Source: Stictocephala bisonia (Eukaryota > Arthropoda > Insecta > Hemiptera > Membracidae). From it: 64,000 nucleotides of DNA. The DNA is taken from positions 310,001-374,000 of the forward strand of contig JAQJVL010000173.1 of NCBI GenBank assembly GCA_035578905.1, written 5' to 3'. Below the pieces are notes generated by a model. That model did not search any database and had not been told where the DNA came from. It was given only the letters and a program-made list of their open reading frames with translations. A program made the translations under genes and the position numbers. Shown piece by piece: positions 46,904 through 58,399 of this stretch. Within the stretch, counting starts at the first letter, position 1. Every line of letters begins with the position of its first letter.

Positions 46904-48278
46904 GTAAGTGTTGTTACACATACTGTTCCGCGTTACCATGTGAATAGAAAAGATCGTTTACTTTTCTACAGCGCCTTGTAACCATGAGCTATTCAAACTG
47001 ACTAACTTTACAAAATAAAGTTTACACTTTGCCATTAGGCGCAAACTGCGAAAGATCCGCTTGCAAGATTGATTCCCTGTGATACGTTTCTCCCGAGATT
47101 GGACTCATGCAATAACTTCCAAACTTGACTACAGGACATACTTGACTACAGGACATATTTCCAGCCATTTTTCTTTCAAATATCTATAGCCTAAATGTCG
47201 CAGCAGTGGATTTCTAATTTTGATATTTAAAAAGTTTAGAAAAGCATGCAAGATCACATTTAAGAATGCGAATAAGCTTAACTGGTGCTTTATCTTTTCA
47301 ACAAAGGAGAACTTTTCATTGTCATACATATTTAAATGATTGAACTAACAATTTAACCTCACTTAAGTACTTCACATCGTCCTTACCTCAATATATTATA
47401 TTGCCGAAGTAGATTATACACACATCAAGCGAATTTTGTTAATTAGCATAATGTATACGTATGGAACCGTAGGTCTAGACAGAAAAAGTTGGACTGCATC
47501 TGCAACTCGCCTTATGAAGGGCCAACAAGACTCATGGTAACTTGGGCCACCCACCATCGAACATGTAAGACATTATTGCTTGCGAATTTCTCACAAACAG
47601 CAAATAAAACTTCCGACTCGAACGATTCAACAAGAAATGTGTAAGTTGCGCATAAAATACGACGCTGACGTAAAAAATACCAACCTTATCAGAATGTCGG
47701 CTTAGTATTTATTCTAAAAACTGACCTTCTCTAACCCTTTCCGAATACATTCTGATTCAATTCTTAACTAAGGTAACGATGGAACATGTCCTGTAACGAG
47801 CCAAAGTAACGTTCCTTACAACTTCAATTAGATCCGCGTGGCGCTATAAGGAATTGCAAGGCCAGTCCAGTTTTTCGTCCTCCTACTTTTGACTTCCTTA
47901 CTTTTCTTACGTTTACAGATATAGTCTACTCACTTTGTACAGCACAAAAACAATAACATATCATGTATATTTAAATACTATATATATATATATATACGAG
48001 AACAGTTCCCAAAATATTAACAGTTTTTTTACAATAATTGACTATGGGTAAAACTTTAATAACGTACAGGACTTTCAAGGTTGCACAATGTTCTAATAAC
48101 TAACGTTTCAAATAATCCGATTTCTTCTAATAAACTTCCTTTTGCAAATTCTTAAGTTAGACCTATACATTTAAATTTTATCACAGAATTATGGGTCTTT
48201 ATGGCTTAAATCGATCAGAATTCACAACGCCAGGTAAAGAGGTCGGGAACAATCCGACCCATCAGAAATTGCGAGGAA
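46904..48278. other. Non-coding sequence with short (TA)n
   Basis: AT-rich; a TA run of about 18 bases lies at 47977-47996. No exon seen. Confidence 0.35.
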
Positions 48279-48709
48279 TAGAGATGGCAACGATATATCG
48301 ATATGTCGGATGTATCGATATATAAATTTCGATATATTAGTCTTTCGATAATATCGGCCATATAGATATTTTGGTCCGATATCTATATCTATAAAATCCA
48401 ATGTATGTATGTTTGTCTGTCCTTTATGCGCTACCAAACCGTCCAGCCGATCGCCTTGAAACTTGGGGAAGTTGTTCTATATACCCCAGGGAAGGTTTCT
48501 GTCCTATTCCCGTTTCTTTAATCCCTCAGGGCTCCGTCCCTTGGACTTCTAAAGTTTCAATGTTAATCAAATAGCAGGATGCATGAAGTCAAATATAAAA
48601 AGTCATAAGTCAAATATAAAAAGAATATCAGCTGTGGGTTTTAAATATGTCAAAATTAAATTAAACCATGTGTTAATTTTTTTAACTGTTTAAATTTTTA
48701 TGTTTTGAT

Positions 48710-49050
48710 TTCAATACCACTGTACGTGTATGGGTGGACGGGTGGGTCAATACCATTGTACGTGTATGGGTGGGTGGGTGGGTTAGTGTCATTGTACGTG
48801 TATGGGTGGGCGGGTGGGTCAATACTTCTGTACGTGTATGGATGGGCGGGTGGGTCAATACCACTGTACGTGAATGGGCGGGCGGGTTGGTTCAGTACCA
48901 CTGTACGTGTATGGGTGGGCGGGTGGGTCAGTACCACTGTACGTGTATGGGCGGGCTAGTGGGTCAGTACCACTGTACGTGTATAGGTGTGTGGGTTGGT
49001 CAGTACCACTGTACGTGTATGGATGGGTCAATGCCATTGTACGTTAATGG
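48710..49050. repeat. 36-bp minisatellite inside the Helitron (locus 4)
   Basis: Reverse complement of the unit at 4542 and 14367: ACGTGTATGGGTGGGCGGGT then GGGTCAATACCACTGT, about nine copies, mostly 36 bases. Overlapping false frames occur on both strands. Confidence 0.95.
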
Positions 49051-49060
49051 GAACGGGGTT

Positions 49061-49120
49061 AATAAATCAATCAATTAATATAGCTTCATGGATGAAGCTA
49101 TATTAATTGATTGATTTATT
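49061..49120. repeat. Perfect palindrome, 29-bp arms, 2-base loop
   Basis: 49061-49089 (starts AATAAATCAATCAATTAATA, ends GCTTCAT) is an exact reverse complement of 49092-49120, separated only by GG. It lies immediately 3' of the minisatellite inside the Helitron. Confidence 0.95.
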
Positions 49121-49329
49121 TGATTAACAGCTGTTAAATAAAAACAAATAGAATAAAATTGTGGTAGGCAAAACTTTTAAAATTAAAAATAATTGAGTAC
49201 AGTAGTAAACTACACAAAACATCAGCTGTTGTAAATTGGATACTGTGTAAACTGAAAGGTTGCTGCACATTTCAATGATACAATCAAAACTCAATATTAT
49301 GACCGGCGAAGCGGGCGGGTACAGCTAGT

Positions 49330-50000
49330 ATGCGATATATCGTATCACTAAATATTGACGTTATTTTCTCCACTCAAAATCATCACGATTCCAACAAACA
49401 TTTAAATTGACTCTTATTGGTACAAAACATGCGTTGATATAATAAAGTAACTAATACGTTTTTATGAAGTTTATTGTAGACCAGTGGGTGGAACGGGTAA
49501 ATGAAGGTATATGTGGGTTGGCAACACTTGACTCTAAGATGCCTAGCCAGTCGCCTTACAAACCATTATTACATTATTCTTTTATAATAATTAACAGTAC
49601 AGTGAAAGGTACAATTATTCTTATATGGATTTTTTTCATTTAATCCCACAGATCACAACTAGTTTCGTACAGAAAAATGTATTCATTTTTACATTCAGTA
49701 GGCTATTCTTCTAAATAGTGACAGCTAAAAGAGTATAATTTTGGCCATGAAATGAGTTAGTGCATAATTGTAAAAAGATAAATCATTTACAATTCGATAG
49801 GTCCATTACCCAGTATATCGATATTATCCGTTCGATATATGTTACGGCACGTATGTATGCCGCGATAAGCCAATTCGAAACCGGGTAAATAATAATTAAT
49901 GAAACAAATGAGATGTAATAAAATCACTGGTTTATTGATATTGAAATTTATGGTAGGAACTTATTGAAACTGTGACAAACTTGAGATTAAAGTAAAATGT
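49330..50000. other. Non-coding sequence between Helitron and array
   Basis: AT-rich with ATATCGATATT words near 49820. No frame seen. Confidence 0.35.
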
Positions 50001-50018
50001 AACTGATCTAAATAAATT

Positions 50019-51165
50019 GTAAATGTATCTAATCTATATGTAACGACTCTAAGTGTATCGAATCTATAGGAGCACGTGGCTAAAACACTGCTAGAGTGGG
50101 TGAGGCACTACGCGAGACTGGAATGTAAATGTATCTAATCTATATGTAACGACTCTAAGTGTATCGAATCTATAGGAGCACGTGGCTAAAACACTGCTAG
50201 AGTGGGTGAGGCACTACGCGAGACTGGAGTGTAAATGTATCTAATCTATATGTAACGAATCTAAGTGTATCGAATCAATATGAGCTCGTGGCTACACACT
50301 GCAAGAGTGGGTGAGGCACTACGCGAGACTGGAATGTAAATGTATCTAATCTATATGTAACGAATCTAAGTGTATCGAATCAATATGAGCTCGTGGCTAC
50401 ACACTGCAAGAGTGGGTGAGGCACTACGCGAGACTGGAATGTAAATGTATCTAATCTATATGTAACGAATCTAAGTGTATCGAATCTATAGGAGCACGTG
50501 GCTAAAACACTGCTAGAGTGGGTGAGGCACTACGCGAGACTGGAATGTAAATGTATCTAATCTATATGTAACTAATCTAAGTGTATCGAATCTATAGGAG
50601 CACGTGGCTAAAACACTGCTAGAGTGGGTGAGGCACTACGCGAGACTGGAGTGTAAATGTATCTAATCTATATGTAACGAATCTAAGTGTATCGAATCAA
50701 TATGAGCTCGTGGCTACACACTGCAAGAGTGGGTGAGGCACTACGCGAGACTGGAATGTAAATGTATCTAATCTATATGTAACGAATCTAAGTGTATCGA
50801 ATCAATATGAGCTCGTGGCTACACACTGCAAGAGTGGGTGAGGCACTACGCGAGACTGGAGTGTAAATGTATCTAATCTATATGTAACGAATCTAAGTGT
50901 ATCGAATCAATATGAGCTCGTGGCTACACACTGCAAGAGTGGGTGAGGCACTACGCGAGACTGGAACGTAAATGTATCTAATCTATATGTAACGAATCTA
51001 AGTGTATCGAATCAATATGAGCTCGTGGCTACACACTGCAAGAGTGGGTGAGGCACTACGCGAGACTGGAGTGTAAATGTAACAAATCTATATGAATCGA
51101 ATCGTGGGAATCTCGTGGCTTCAACACTACAAGAGTGTATGAAGCGCTACGCGAGACTGACTGCC
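50019..51165. repeat. 105/106-bp tandem array, 11 copies, two unit types
   Basis: GTAAATGTATCTAATCTATA starts units at 50019, 50125, 50231, 50335, 50441, 50547, 50653, 50758, 50863 and 50968 (CGTAAATG at 50967), with a diverged last unit from 51073. Type A has CTATAGGAGCACGTGGCTAA and ACACTGCTAG. Type B has CAATATGAGCTCGTGGCTAC and ACACTGCAAG. The order is A A B B A A B B B B plus a diverged end. All share GTGGGTGAGGCACTACGCGA. Not coding. Confidence 0.95.
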
Positions 51166-51296
51166 CGAGGGGTGACGGCTCGAACCCACCCCCACCCCCA
51201 CAGTAGAAATCAGTCTTGAACAATACTATCGTTAGATTGATATTTGGTCTGCGATAATTCGATATAACGATATGTTACAAATATTTGCCATCCCTA

Positions 51297-51600
51297 CTAA
51301 GGACACGTCTTACCAACATAAGGGACGGTTCGAAAACCCCGTTCCACCCCCACATTTCGAGGTTATGCTAGATCTCAGACAATTCATCTTCATCAGTCGT
51401 AGAGGGATCGATCGTCTGCGGCGACCCCGCTGGTTTTTTCTCCGCGCGTCGATGACACAAAACTACAACTACTCCAGTGAAAGCCCCGCGCGAGTCACGG
51501 AGCCCAAAAGTGAAATTTAAACGAGCGGAGGTAATGGGAGTGAACTTGGAATTACGGGTCTGAGGCGACTTGGTGTCTTCGTTTTTTAATATCCGCACTT
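51297..51600 (-). other. GC-rich patch with open minus-strand frame
   Basis: A 76-codon minus-strand frame (51598-51368) ends IDPSTTDEDELSEI and stops. GC and CpG are raised over about 51330-51560. There is no recognisable domain. An acidic TDEDE run is seen in some transposase N-termini but is too short to use. It could be a small promoter-like island. Confidence 0.25.
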
Positions 51601-51902
51601 AGAATCAGGAGTACAGTTGTCCATATTTACGGTAACGCATGATATAAATCATACAGGTCTGTAGGAATACCAGAAAAAATGCTAGTGGGCTTGTATGTAT
51701 GTGTAACAAGGAAAACACACACATAAACAAACACTAAATATCATCACTCACCATCAATTAATTGGTTCTTTGAGTTGAACAATATTAATTGAAATCCCTG
51801 AAAAACATCTGATAACACATACCGTAGTCATAAATTGAACCACAACCTTTTTCAAGTTTCGTCACTGTAATATTGATTAAGTACAAAAACGAATCTATGT
51901 TA

Positions 51903-52447
51903 AAGATGAGTTTACGCGCAACGTCTTATTGTACGTCTTATCGTTCACAGAAAACGTGCGTCATAACGTCCCTTTCTTCTGTGTTCACACGGCTACGTCT
52001 TTTCTTACGTTTTAGCTGAGCTCAGTTCGGTCAACGTTTAGGTTATGTTTATATTATAGCTCTAAAACGGAAGAAAAGTGTATATTACTTATATTCATTA
52101 TTCTCAACTATTTTGACTCTCGTTCGTGTTTTATTATTACGGTCACTGTAATTCTTGTTTTTTGATTTGCCACAAACAAGGAACCCCCTATTCAAAAAGT
52201 TAGTACTGTAGTGATTCCTATTTCTGGCGCTATGACAAACAAGGACTAGTGTTCACAACCTCCATCTTATCGTTGCAGTTTTCACAAAACAATGCTCCCC
52301 TTGCGTCAGTTTTCATATCGATCTTTCGTTTTCATTACGTTTCGACAAAACGTAGTACGTTTTGCTGTCTACACGCTACGTTATAGCGGATAGGATTTGT
52401 CCTTGCCAACTTGACGTACAATAAGACGTTGCGTGTAAACACCGCTT
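51903..52447. mobile_element. TIR element (MITE), 545 bp, superfamily unassigned
   Basis: The left end AAGATGAGTTTACGCGCAAC then GTCTTATTGTACGTC is matched by the reverse-complemented right end AAGCGGTGTTTACACGCAAC then GTCTTATTGTACGTC. The match is about 35 bases with four mismatches, all in the outermost part. No clear target duplication (TTA/TA possible). The interior has no open frame. A long (TA)n starts 25 bases to the right. Confidence 0.7.
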
Positions 52448-52463
52448 AGCTTTGATTAAACAA

Positions 52464-52471
<8 letters not shown>

Positions 52472-52522
<51 letters not shown>
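52472..52522. repeat. (TA)n microsatellite, about 25 units
   Basis: Uninterrupted TATA run of about 50 bases. Confidence 0.97.
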
Positions 52523-52526
<4 letters not shown>

Positions 52527-55015
52527 ATTTTTTTTATTATGATATTTGTTCAATTACCCACTTTTGTTGGGACCACACGTGACTATGAATACACTTAAAT
52601 CGTATTAGATCGTCATTGATTGTCAGTGTTTGCCATTTAAAAACTGCTAAAGTCAAATTTTACTCTGCAACGCCTACTAACCTACAGCGCTTGTTCTTTC
52701 TAACCTAATGGGCATAGTACTTTGTGTAATTGACTAATAAGGCACTACAAACACAGACAAAGAAATATACAGGTACAACATTCCAAAATTTTCTTTCTTT
52801 AGCTTCCGAAAATTGTTGTTGTCACTTTTTGTTTCCATTTTTAAATATAGTGTATTTGTCTCACCAAAATGATGATTTTAGCAACAACAAAAAAACATTA
52901 TAATCATTTCGTAAAAATTGTTCATATACTTTGAGGAGAGAGCATAGTCTTTGTAGGCCTACTGACTAAAATGATAACAGTCGTTTTCTTACTGTATTAC
53001 TACGCCGCTCACTTTCCCATTGTGAGCGGCATAGTAATACAATTTGAATAATTGAAAATGATTTTAGCGTTGTTTATTTCTCTCTCTTTGAGAAGTTTTT
53101 AACATCCTCAATATCTTTCAATGATTTTACAACTTACAACAATATTCATAATAGGGCTTCTTATGACGTCTAAATTGTACACTAAAAGACAAATTCAATG
53201 TTACTTAAGAGACATACCAAACTGACGCAACTCAAAACCAATCGAATTTTCAACTTTAGAGCTGTGTTGTGATTCTACGTATCAACGTAAATATTGAATA
53301 ATTACTCAATTTGGCTGTGTCTCGTAAGAACCTATAATTTTAGTTTGAAATAGTGCAGAAAACTATTTAAATCTAACAAAATATAAAAACCTGTATTTTC
53401 GTGATATTACGAATTTCCAGACTCTGTTTTATAAGTCGATAATGGCGATTTTTTTATCGACAAGCGCTTGAAAAACACTCTCAAATCCGCACAAACGATT
53501 GCATAAAAAATGTTTAAACCCATCTGAGATACTCATACAAAGTGGCATACTTCCTTGTGCAGTGATACTGGTTTCGGCCGGCGTTGTTGAAAAGATTATC
53601 GGCTGGTTAAAAAGCTGTTTTGCCGAATACGGGGAAAACCGGACCGAAGCGGCACTAAACCGTCGATTACGGCCTGCCTAAATACTTTCGTTCTGTGCGT
53701 ATTTATGTCCAGGGAACGTTTTGAGACTTTCATATTGAGAGTATTCCACTTTGCTCACTCTTTAATTCCAAATTGGCTGGTCATTTTTGACCAATTTGCA
53801 GACTTTTGTTATTGATCTAACAAAACATGTTTAATTTTTTTGCCAATTTATAATTTGAAAAATATTTGGAAAAAAGGAAAAATGGGGTTACAACTAAAAA
53901 CCCATATTAGGCTACTGTATATTGATAGAAACAATTAAACTTTCAAGCTATTCAAAACTGCCTAAAAATTCTTCCTGTTACATGAACATGAAGAGTACAT
54001 AATAAGTGGATATACAAAAAGTATTCCCCATAAATCACTTATAGTAAAAGATCTACTATAACAACTGTGTTAACAAAATTAATTTTAAAATTCACAAAAT
54101 ATTTTTATTGCACGCTACTAGGCCCAAATTTTAACAGTAATAACATGAAAAAAACAAATCATGCTCTATATAGTAAATGTATTTGTAAAATGGTAACTTT
54201 GGATCCATAATGTGTCAGGTTGAAGGTTTTTGAAAATTGTAAAAAAAATTTTTTCATGCAGTAAAAAATTTGCAGTTCTTCATGTGTAGTATAAAACTTT
54301 ATTGTTTCGCCACTATCGTATAATTTAATTTATATTACTAAAGTAAATAAGCGACAAGACGTTAACACATTTAACGATAGTAAACAAATGCATAAAAAAC
54401 ATAACAAAAATAGTATCCATAACATATAGCGCAGTAGTGAGGGGTGTCTAATGACGTTTCGAACGGTGTATGGGTCATGTTGATAGCACCAACAAGCGCA
54501 TTACAATAATTGTCAGAATCGGTCACAGCCAAGTCGGCGTATCGCTCCTAGCGGTACATTTTATCGGCGTAATTAATGGCAGTCGTATAGTTAACGGCTT
54601 TCCTATTTCGTAACGTGCGTCAATACACAAAGATTTTAAAACAATGCTTAGTTCCCTCGCGTATTCGTTATGCAAACACTCCAAGGAAATGCGTTGCGTC
54701 GGTAAAGAAATGCAAACGGAACGTAAATTAAGCGTGAGACGAGCCATTTATTGTAACTGTTAATTAACGTCTACAGGCAGGCGAAAAGTCACGAGACACG
54801 CCGAAACGTTTTGGCAAATAAAACTATAAAAATTTAAAAATTAACCAGCAGCCTACTGCCAGATTTATTGTAAGTACATGCAAAAAAGGACCAATAGCTT
54901 GAAATTTTTAAACTTGTACTTTCAAAAACCATCGATAAAGCTAATCATTCAAAGGTATTAACTCACACCTCAATGAAACGTGATATTACCAAAACTCTTT
55001 CTTTTAGCTCAATAC
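52523..55015. other. Non-coding sequence
   Basis: AT-rich. A 20-bp-arm hairpin is at 52993-53041. A mildly GC-rich patch at about 53560-53680 (frame 53499-53681) and one at about 54520-54800 (frame 54523-54747, minus) have no recognisable domain. Confidence 0.35.
52993..53041. repeat. Short inverted repeat, 20-bp arms, 9-base loop
   Basis: TGTATTACTACGCCGCTCAC pairs with GTGAGCGGCATAGTAATACA with one mismatch (C against A). GC-rich at the loop side. Too short for a typical insect pre-miRNA, but a stable hairpin. Confidence 0.8.
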
Positions 55016-55019
55016 TCTG

Positions 55020-55147
55020 GTGGCCTGAATCGAACCATCCCTACCAGATCATGAATCAATTACTACTGTGTGCAACTACGCGGAGAAAACAGAAACGGAT
55101 GCCGCTTTCTTATGGCCACAGATAACGCCTCAGTGGTCGTTATATTT
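55020..55147 (-). repeat. Dispersed repeat D (tRNA-like SINE), copy 3
   Basis: On the minus strand: CCACTGAGGCGTTATCTGTG, GCCATAAGAAAGCGGCATCC, TTTCTGTTTTCTCC, then GTAGTTGCACACAGTAG and GGGATGGTTCGATTCAGGCC with a B-box-like GGTTCGATTC. The first half matches the copies at 185 and 42722. Confidence 0.45.
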
Positions 55148-55149
55148 CA

Positions 55150-55780
55150 CAACTAATGCACATCTTTATACGACAATAGTAATAATAACTAAGTCTATCC
55201 TTGAAGATTTTCGGGAATCATGGAAGTGAATGACAATGTACTGACCGTGCTATCGCATGACACACTGGAGAAATAACTACTCCACTAACAATAAGCGCAC
55301 TAGTGGATGTGCGACCTCTGTTTAGTTCTTCTCTGTGGTAACTCTAAGTACACTTATTGTCGAATACGAAAGTGGACTTAAAACAAATACAACCTATTCT
55401 ATCTACGTCCATTCACACTGATCACTTCCTTCCTGGTAAAAAGGTTGCTGTGTCTTTTTAACACTAAAAATACGCAAAAGCCATTGTAAATGTTGGCTTA
55501 AAGAAGATGTTATAAAACTATATATACGATACAACTTAAAAACAGTATCAGTAAAAGAGCGGAGAAACGTTACACGGTGATCGATATCGGTAAACCGCTT
55601 CGCCATCTTCAGACCCACAAAAGAGAACTGTACTTCACCTTTATTGTAATTGCATTGTGCCAGAACTTGTGACGTTTCACCTGTACCATCCTACAGAAAT
55701 TAATTACACCACGTTATAAAATTGTTCAATCATTTCAAGAGTGTTCGTGCCTATACTTGACACTTCAGTATTTCACTTCA
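55150..55780. other. Non-coding sequence
   Basis: A 71-codon minus-strand frame (55403-55618) is without domain. The last 25 bases before 55788 are pyrimidine-rich and end in TTTGCAG (see the next exon candidate). Confidence 0.35.
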
Positions 55781-55787
55781 TTTGCAG

Positions 55788-56000
55788 AGCAACACGGACG
55801 CATCGCTCGACCTATTGAAAAGTGTCTCATTCAGCAGGAAGAGGATAATGCGGTATAGATTATATTCACGGCAGTACAGCACAATGGATGACGATCTCCG
55901 CAGGAAACGGAAGTCGGCAGTTGTCAGAAGACAGGCATTAAGCGGGTCGGGGCAAAGACCTCGCGATCCCAGGTGGAAGACAAATGCCGCTGAAAGATAA
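55788..56000 (+). CDS. Candidate terminal exon, plus strand, unrecognised
   Basis: A well-formed acceptor (TATTTCACTTCATTTGCAG, ending 55787) is followed by 70 open codons in phase 0 and a TAA. The peptide begins SNTDASLDLLKSVSFSRKRI and contains YSTMDDDLRRKRKSAVVRRQ and SGSGQRPRDPRWKTNAAER, a basic, serine-rich and non-repetitive sequence. GC is higher than in the flanks. I do not recognise it. Phase 0 at the start is compatible with the candidate exon at 29805-29888, also on the plus strand, but nothing else ties them together. It could also be a fragment of a dead element. Confidence 0.35.
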   Translation, partial: SNTDASLDLLKSVSFSRKRIMRYRLYSRQYSTMDDDLRRKRKSAVVRRQALSGSGQRPRDPRWKTNAAER

Positions 56001-56369
56001 TTCCAAGGTTAAACTAATAATTTTATTTCCAATGTCGTGGAGAAACGTTAGAACTCATTCATTTGCTCCCAAATTATACACTAATTTAACACTTGACCAC
56101 GGCGTTTACACTCACTTTAATTGTTTAGTCTTGTACGCTTCGAGCGATGTAACTCAGACAAATCCCACCACGTATATATACATATACAGATACGTATACG
56201 GAGTGCTATTAGTATTACTTTCTCAATTTATATGTACTACTATAGCTAAATATACAATAAATACTTGAATATATACATTCATAATAAATATTCAACAAAT
56301 AATCTGTCTTCATATAATAAAAATCTATAAGATCGCATCCTCTACGAAAAAACTGGATCATAGGAGTCA
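56001..56369. other. Non-coding sequence
   Basis: AT-rich; the 94-codon frame at 55984-56268 has no domain and overlaps the end of the exon candidate in another frame. Confidence 0.3.
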
Positions 56370-56830
56370 TTTCAATCAAGCAACTACATTATCACGAGAT
56401 AAATGTTTTTTTAGGAGTGATTTCGATCAAGAAACTCAATTGACACTGGAGAAATGTTATTTTAAGAGTCATTCCGCTCAAGAAACCCCATTATCACGGG
56501 AGCAATTTTATTTTAGGAGTGATTTCGATCAAGAAACCACTCCTAATATATCCACAAATAACATCATCACGGGAGAAATGTTATTTCAGGAGTGATTCGA
56601 TCAAGAAACCCAATTGACACGGGAGAAATGTTATTTTAAGAGTGATTTCGATGAAAAAACCATTATCACGGGAGAAATGTTATGTCAGGAATGATTTCGA
56701 TCAAAAAGCCCAATTATCACAGGAGAAATGTTATTTTACGAGTGATTTCGATCAAAAAGCCCCATTATCACATGAGAAATGTTATTTTAGGAGTGATTTC
56801 GATCAAGAAACCCAATTACGCGGGATAAAT
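56370..56830. repeat. Degenerate 51-bp tandem array, about 9 copies
   Basis: GATTTCGATCAAGAAACCCA and GGGAGAAATGTTATTTTAGG recur with spacings near 48-51. One insertion makes a gap of 73. The period of 51 (17 codons) gives a false 66-codon frame with DFDQKA repeats. Confidence 0.9.
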
Positions 56831-57275
56831 AGTGATAAATAGTCGATTAAGTGTCAGTTAGTTCAAGACTAATGATCACAGGATTATGAGTGAAGTATCG
56901 AAAACAGTTGTGGGCAAAGTTGCTCAAATGTTTGATTACAGTAACACTTAAAGTCCATAAATCACAAATAAACATTCTATTACTGTATTAAATATTTTCC
57001 TCCGTTATGTTCATGTCGTTTGATCACTATCTCAATGATAAAACACTGTAGGCTAATTCTATTACGGTAATCTTCACACCGTTAATAATTACTTTTTATT
57101 GAAACACTATCGTTTATCAGGTTACTAACACAAACACAACGGCCGTAATAACCATAAACATGTAGCGAATTGTGAGAGACTATTTTTCAACAACTGGATA
57201 AATGTATCGAGTTAGAACTTAAGAGTCCTCAGGATCAAACGTCTTTAGTCAAGCCTTTCATCCCCTTTCCCAACG
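56831..57275. other. Non-coding sequence
   Basis: Nothing supported. Confidence 0.35.
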
Positions 57276-57520
57276 GTCAACTATTATCGATAAAGAGAGG
57301 CGTGTCCTTCGACGGGGATCTGCGAGCGGTCGCAATCATCACTCTCCGACCACTCCTTCCTTGGCACAGTTTCCTGAAGGGCGCGCGCACTGCCCGCCTC
57401 TCACACGTCCTCATTGTAGTATTCAAGTGTTTTGCCACTTGACACCTCCGTAACCAGGATCTGATCACGTGGCAACTGTGTTTACATTTAGTTGAAGACA
57501 CACAACGTTGATACAACATG
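57276..57520 (-). promoter_or_regulatory. CpG-rich patch, possible promoter
   Basis: GC- and CpG-rich over about 57290-57480 (GGGCGCGCGCAC, GATCTGCGAGCGGTCGC), with an 80-codon minus-strand frame of high arginine content and no domain. It resembles the patches at 32.9 and 58.3 kb. No clear donor was seen. Confidence 0.25.
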
Positions 57521-57529
57521 AACGTTTTT

Positions 57530-58230
57530 TATCCAGCAATATAAGAAATGCAGCTAATCATAACAAAAACATAGAATGTTGTAAATTAATTTAACAAGCA
57601 TATTCTGGTAAAAACGCGTAGTATAAAATAAACAAAAAAATTAGATTAAACAAACCAATAACGACAATAGTACGTAAAATCAGTAGCCTATAGCAAAAAA
57701 ACTTCTTGAATTAACACAAACCTAGAAATCTAAGATGAGAAAGCTTAGACTTTGGAAGTGGATATGGAATTTTTGATATTTTATGATTATTATTTTCCAT
57801 AAATAATAATAATTCAATAATATATTCGATAGTTAATGAATATAAAAATAAAAACCAAAAAAAAACACTTAAACCCAATTGACGGTTTGAAGGCTTCATG
57901 TTTTTAAAATGATTTTCTATCTCGCACACACCCTGAAAAATCTCAAATCATTTCACAGAAGTGAGCAGCAACTACAATGAATAAACCCCTCCCCCTCCCC
58001 CAATTAAAGCGTTTTTGAGTCGTGTAGTCAGCAGTGTCCTGTTTTGGGGTCGAACGCCTTCAGACAAATAGCCTAACCGAAATATATTTTTAATTTGCCA
58101 AATCACACCGACTTTTACTAACAGCGACTAATACAAGTTGTAATCTATTGCCAACGACGACTACGAGGCATGTTTCGACACCAAACTTGGAGATTGCACT
58201 AGCAGACGTAGTAGAGAGATAAGACCTTAC
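57530..58230. other. Non-coding sequence
   Basis: AT-rich with C-rich stretch at about 57980-58005. No gene. Confidence 0.35.
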
Positions 58231-58243
58231 GAAATACTCACCA

Positions 58244-58395
58244 AATAGTGATAGGAGGCCCGAAAACGGCGCCTCTCTTCCATGTGTCAGGTTACGCAAG
58301 AGGTGAAACTATCAACTGGCCCAGCGGCCCTGCCTCGCTAGGCCTCACTCGGAAAACATTGTGCGACAGGACTGGCGTTGTGACTGAGTTGAGAT
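58244..58395 (-). promoter_or_regulatory. GC-rich patch with donor, candidate first exon
   Basis: On the minus strand a GC-rich stretch (CGAGTGAGGCCTAGCGAGG … GAGGCGCCGTTTTCGGGC) ends in a good donor, TTTG|GTGAGTAT, at about 58245. The only frame with the phase needed for the Mob2 exon lacks an ATG. Frames with ATG (for example MEERRRFRASYHYL) end in another phase. At best it is a 5' UTR exon or one joined to another exon. Confidence 0.25.
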
Positions 58396-58399
58396 GAAG

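Larger units (their letters stand above)
48382..49328 (+). mobile_element. Non-autonomous Helitron, 947 bp
   Basis: The 5' end is TCTATATCTATAAAATCC, followed by GTATGTTTGTCTGTCC and CCGATCGCCTTGAAACTTGG, a common arthropod Helitron start. The 3' end is a GC hairpin region (GACCGGCGAAGCGGGCGGGT) followed by ACAG and CTAG. The element sits between A (48381) and T (49329) with no target duplication, as Helitrons do. Inside are a 36-bp minisatellite (48710-49050) and a perfect palindrome (49061-49120). It has no RepHel coding sequence, so it depends on an autonomous partner. Confidence 0.75.
48279..51296. mobile_element. Possible hAT-like element hosting nested repeats
   Basis: The left end TAGAGATGGCAA (48279) and the reverse-complemented right end TAGGGATGGCAA (51296) are alike, and both are followed by sequence rich in ATATCGATA. 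Similar ends occur in hAT elements. The flanking octamers (GCGAGGAA and CTAAGGAC) match only in the middle four positions, so the pair may not bound one insertion. The interval contains the Helitron at 48382-49328 and the 105-bp array. No transposase frame is present. Confidence 0.25.
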
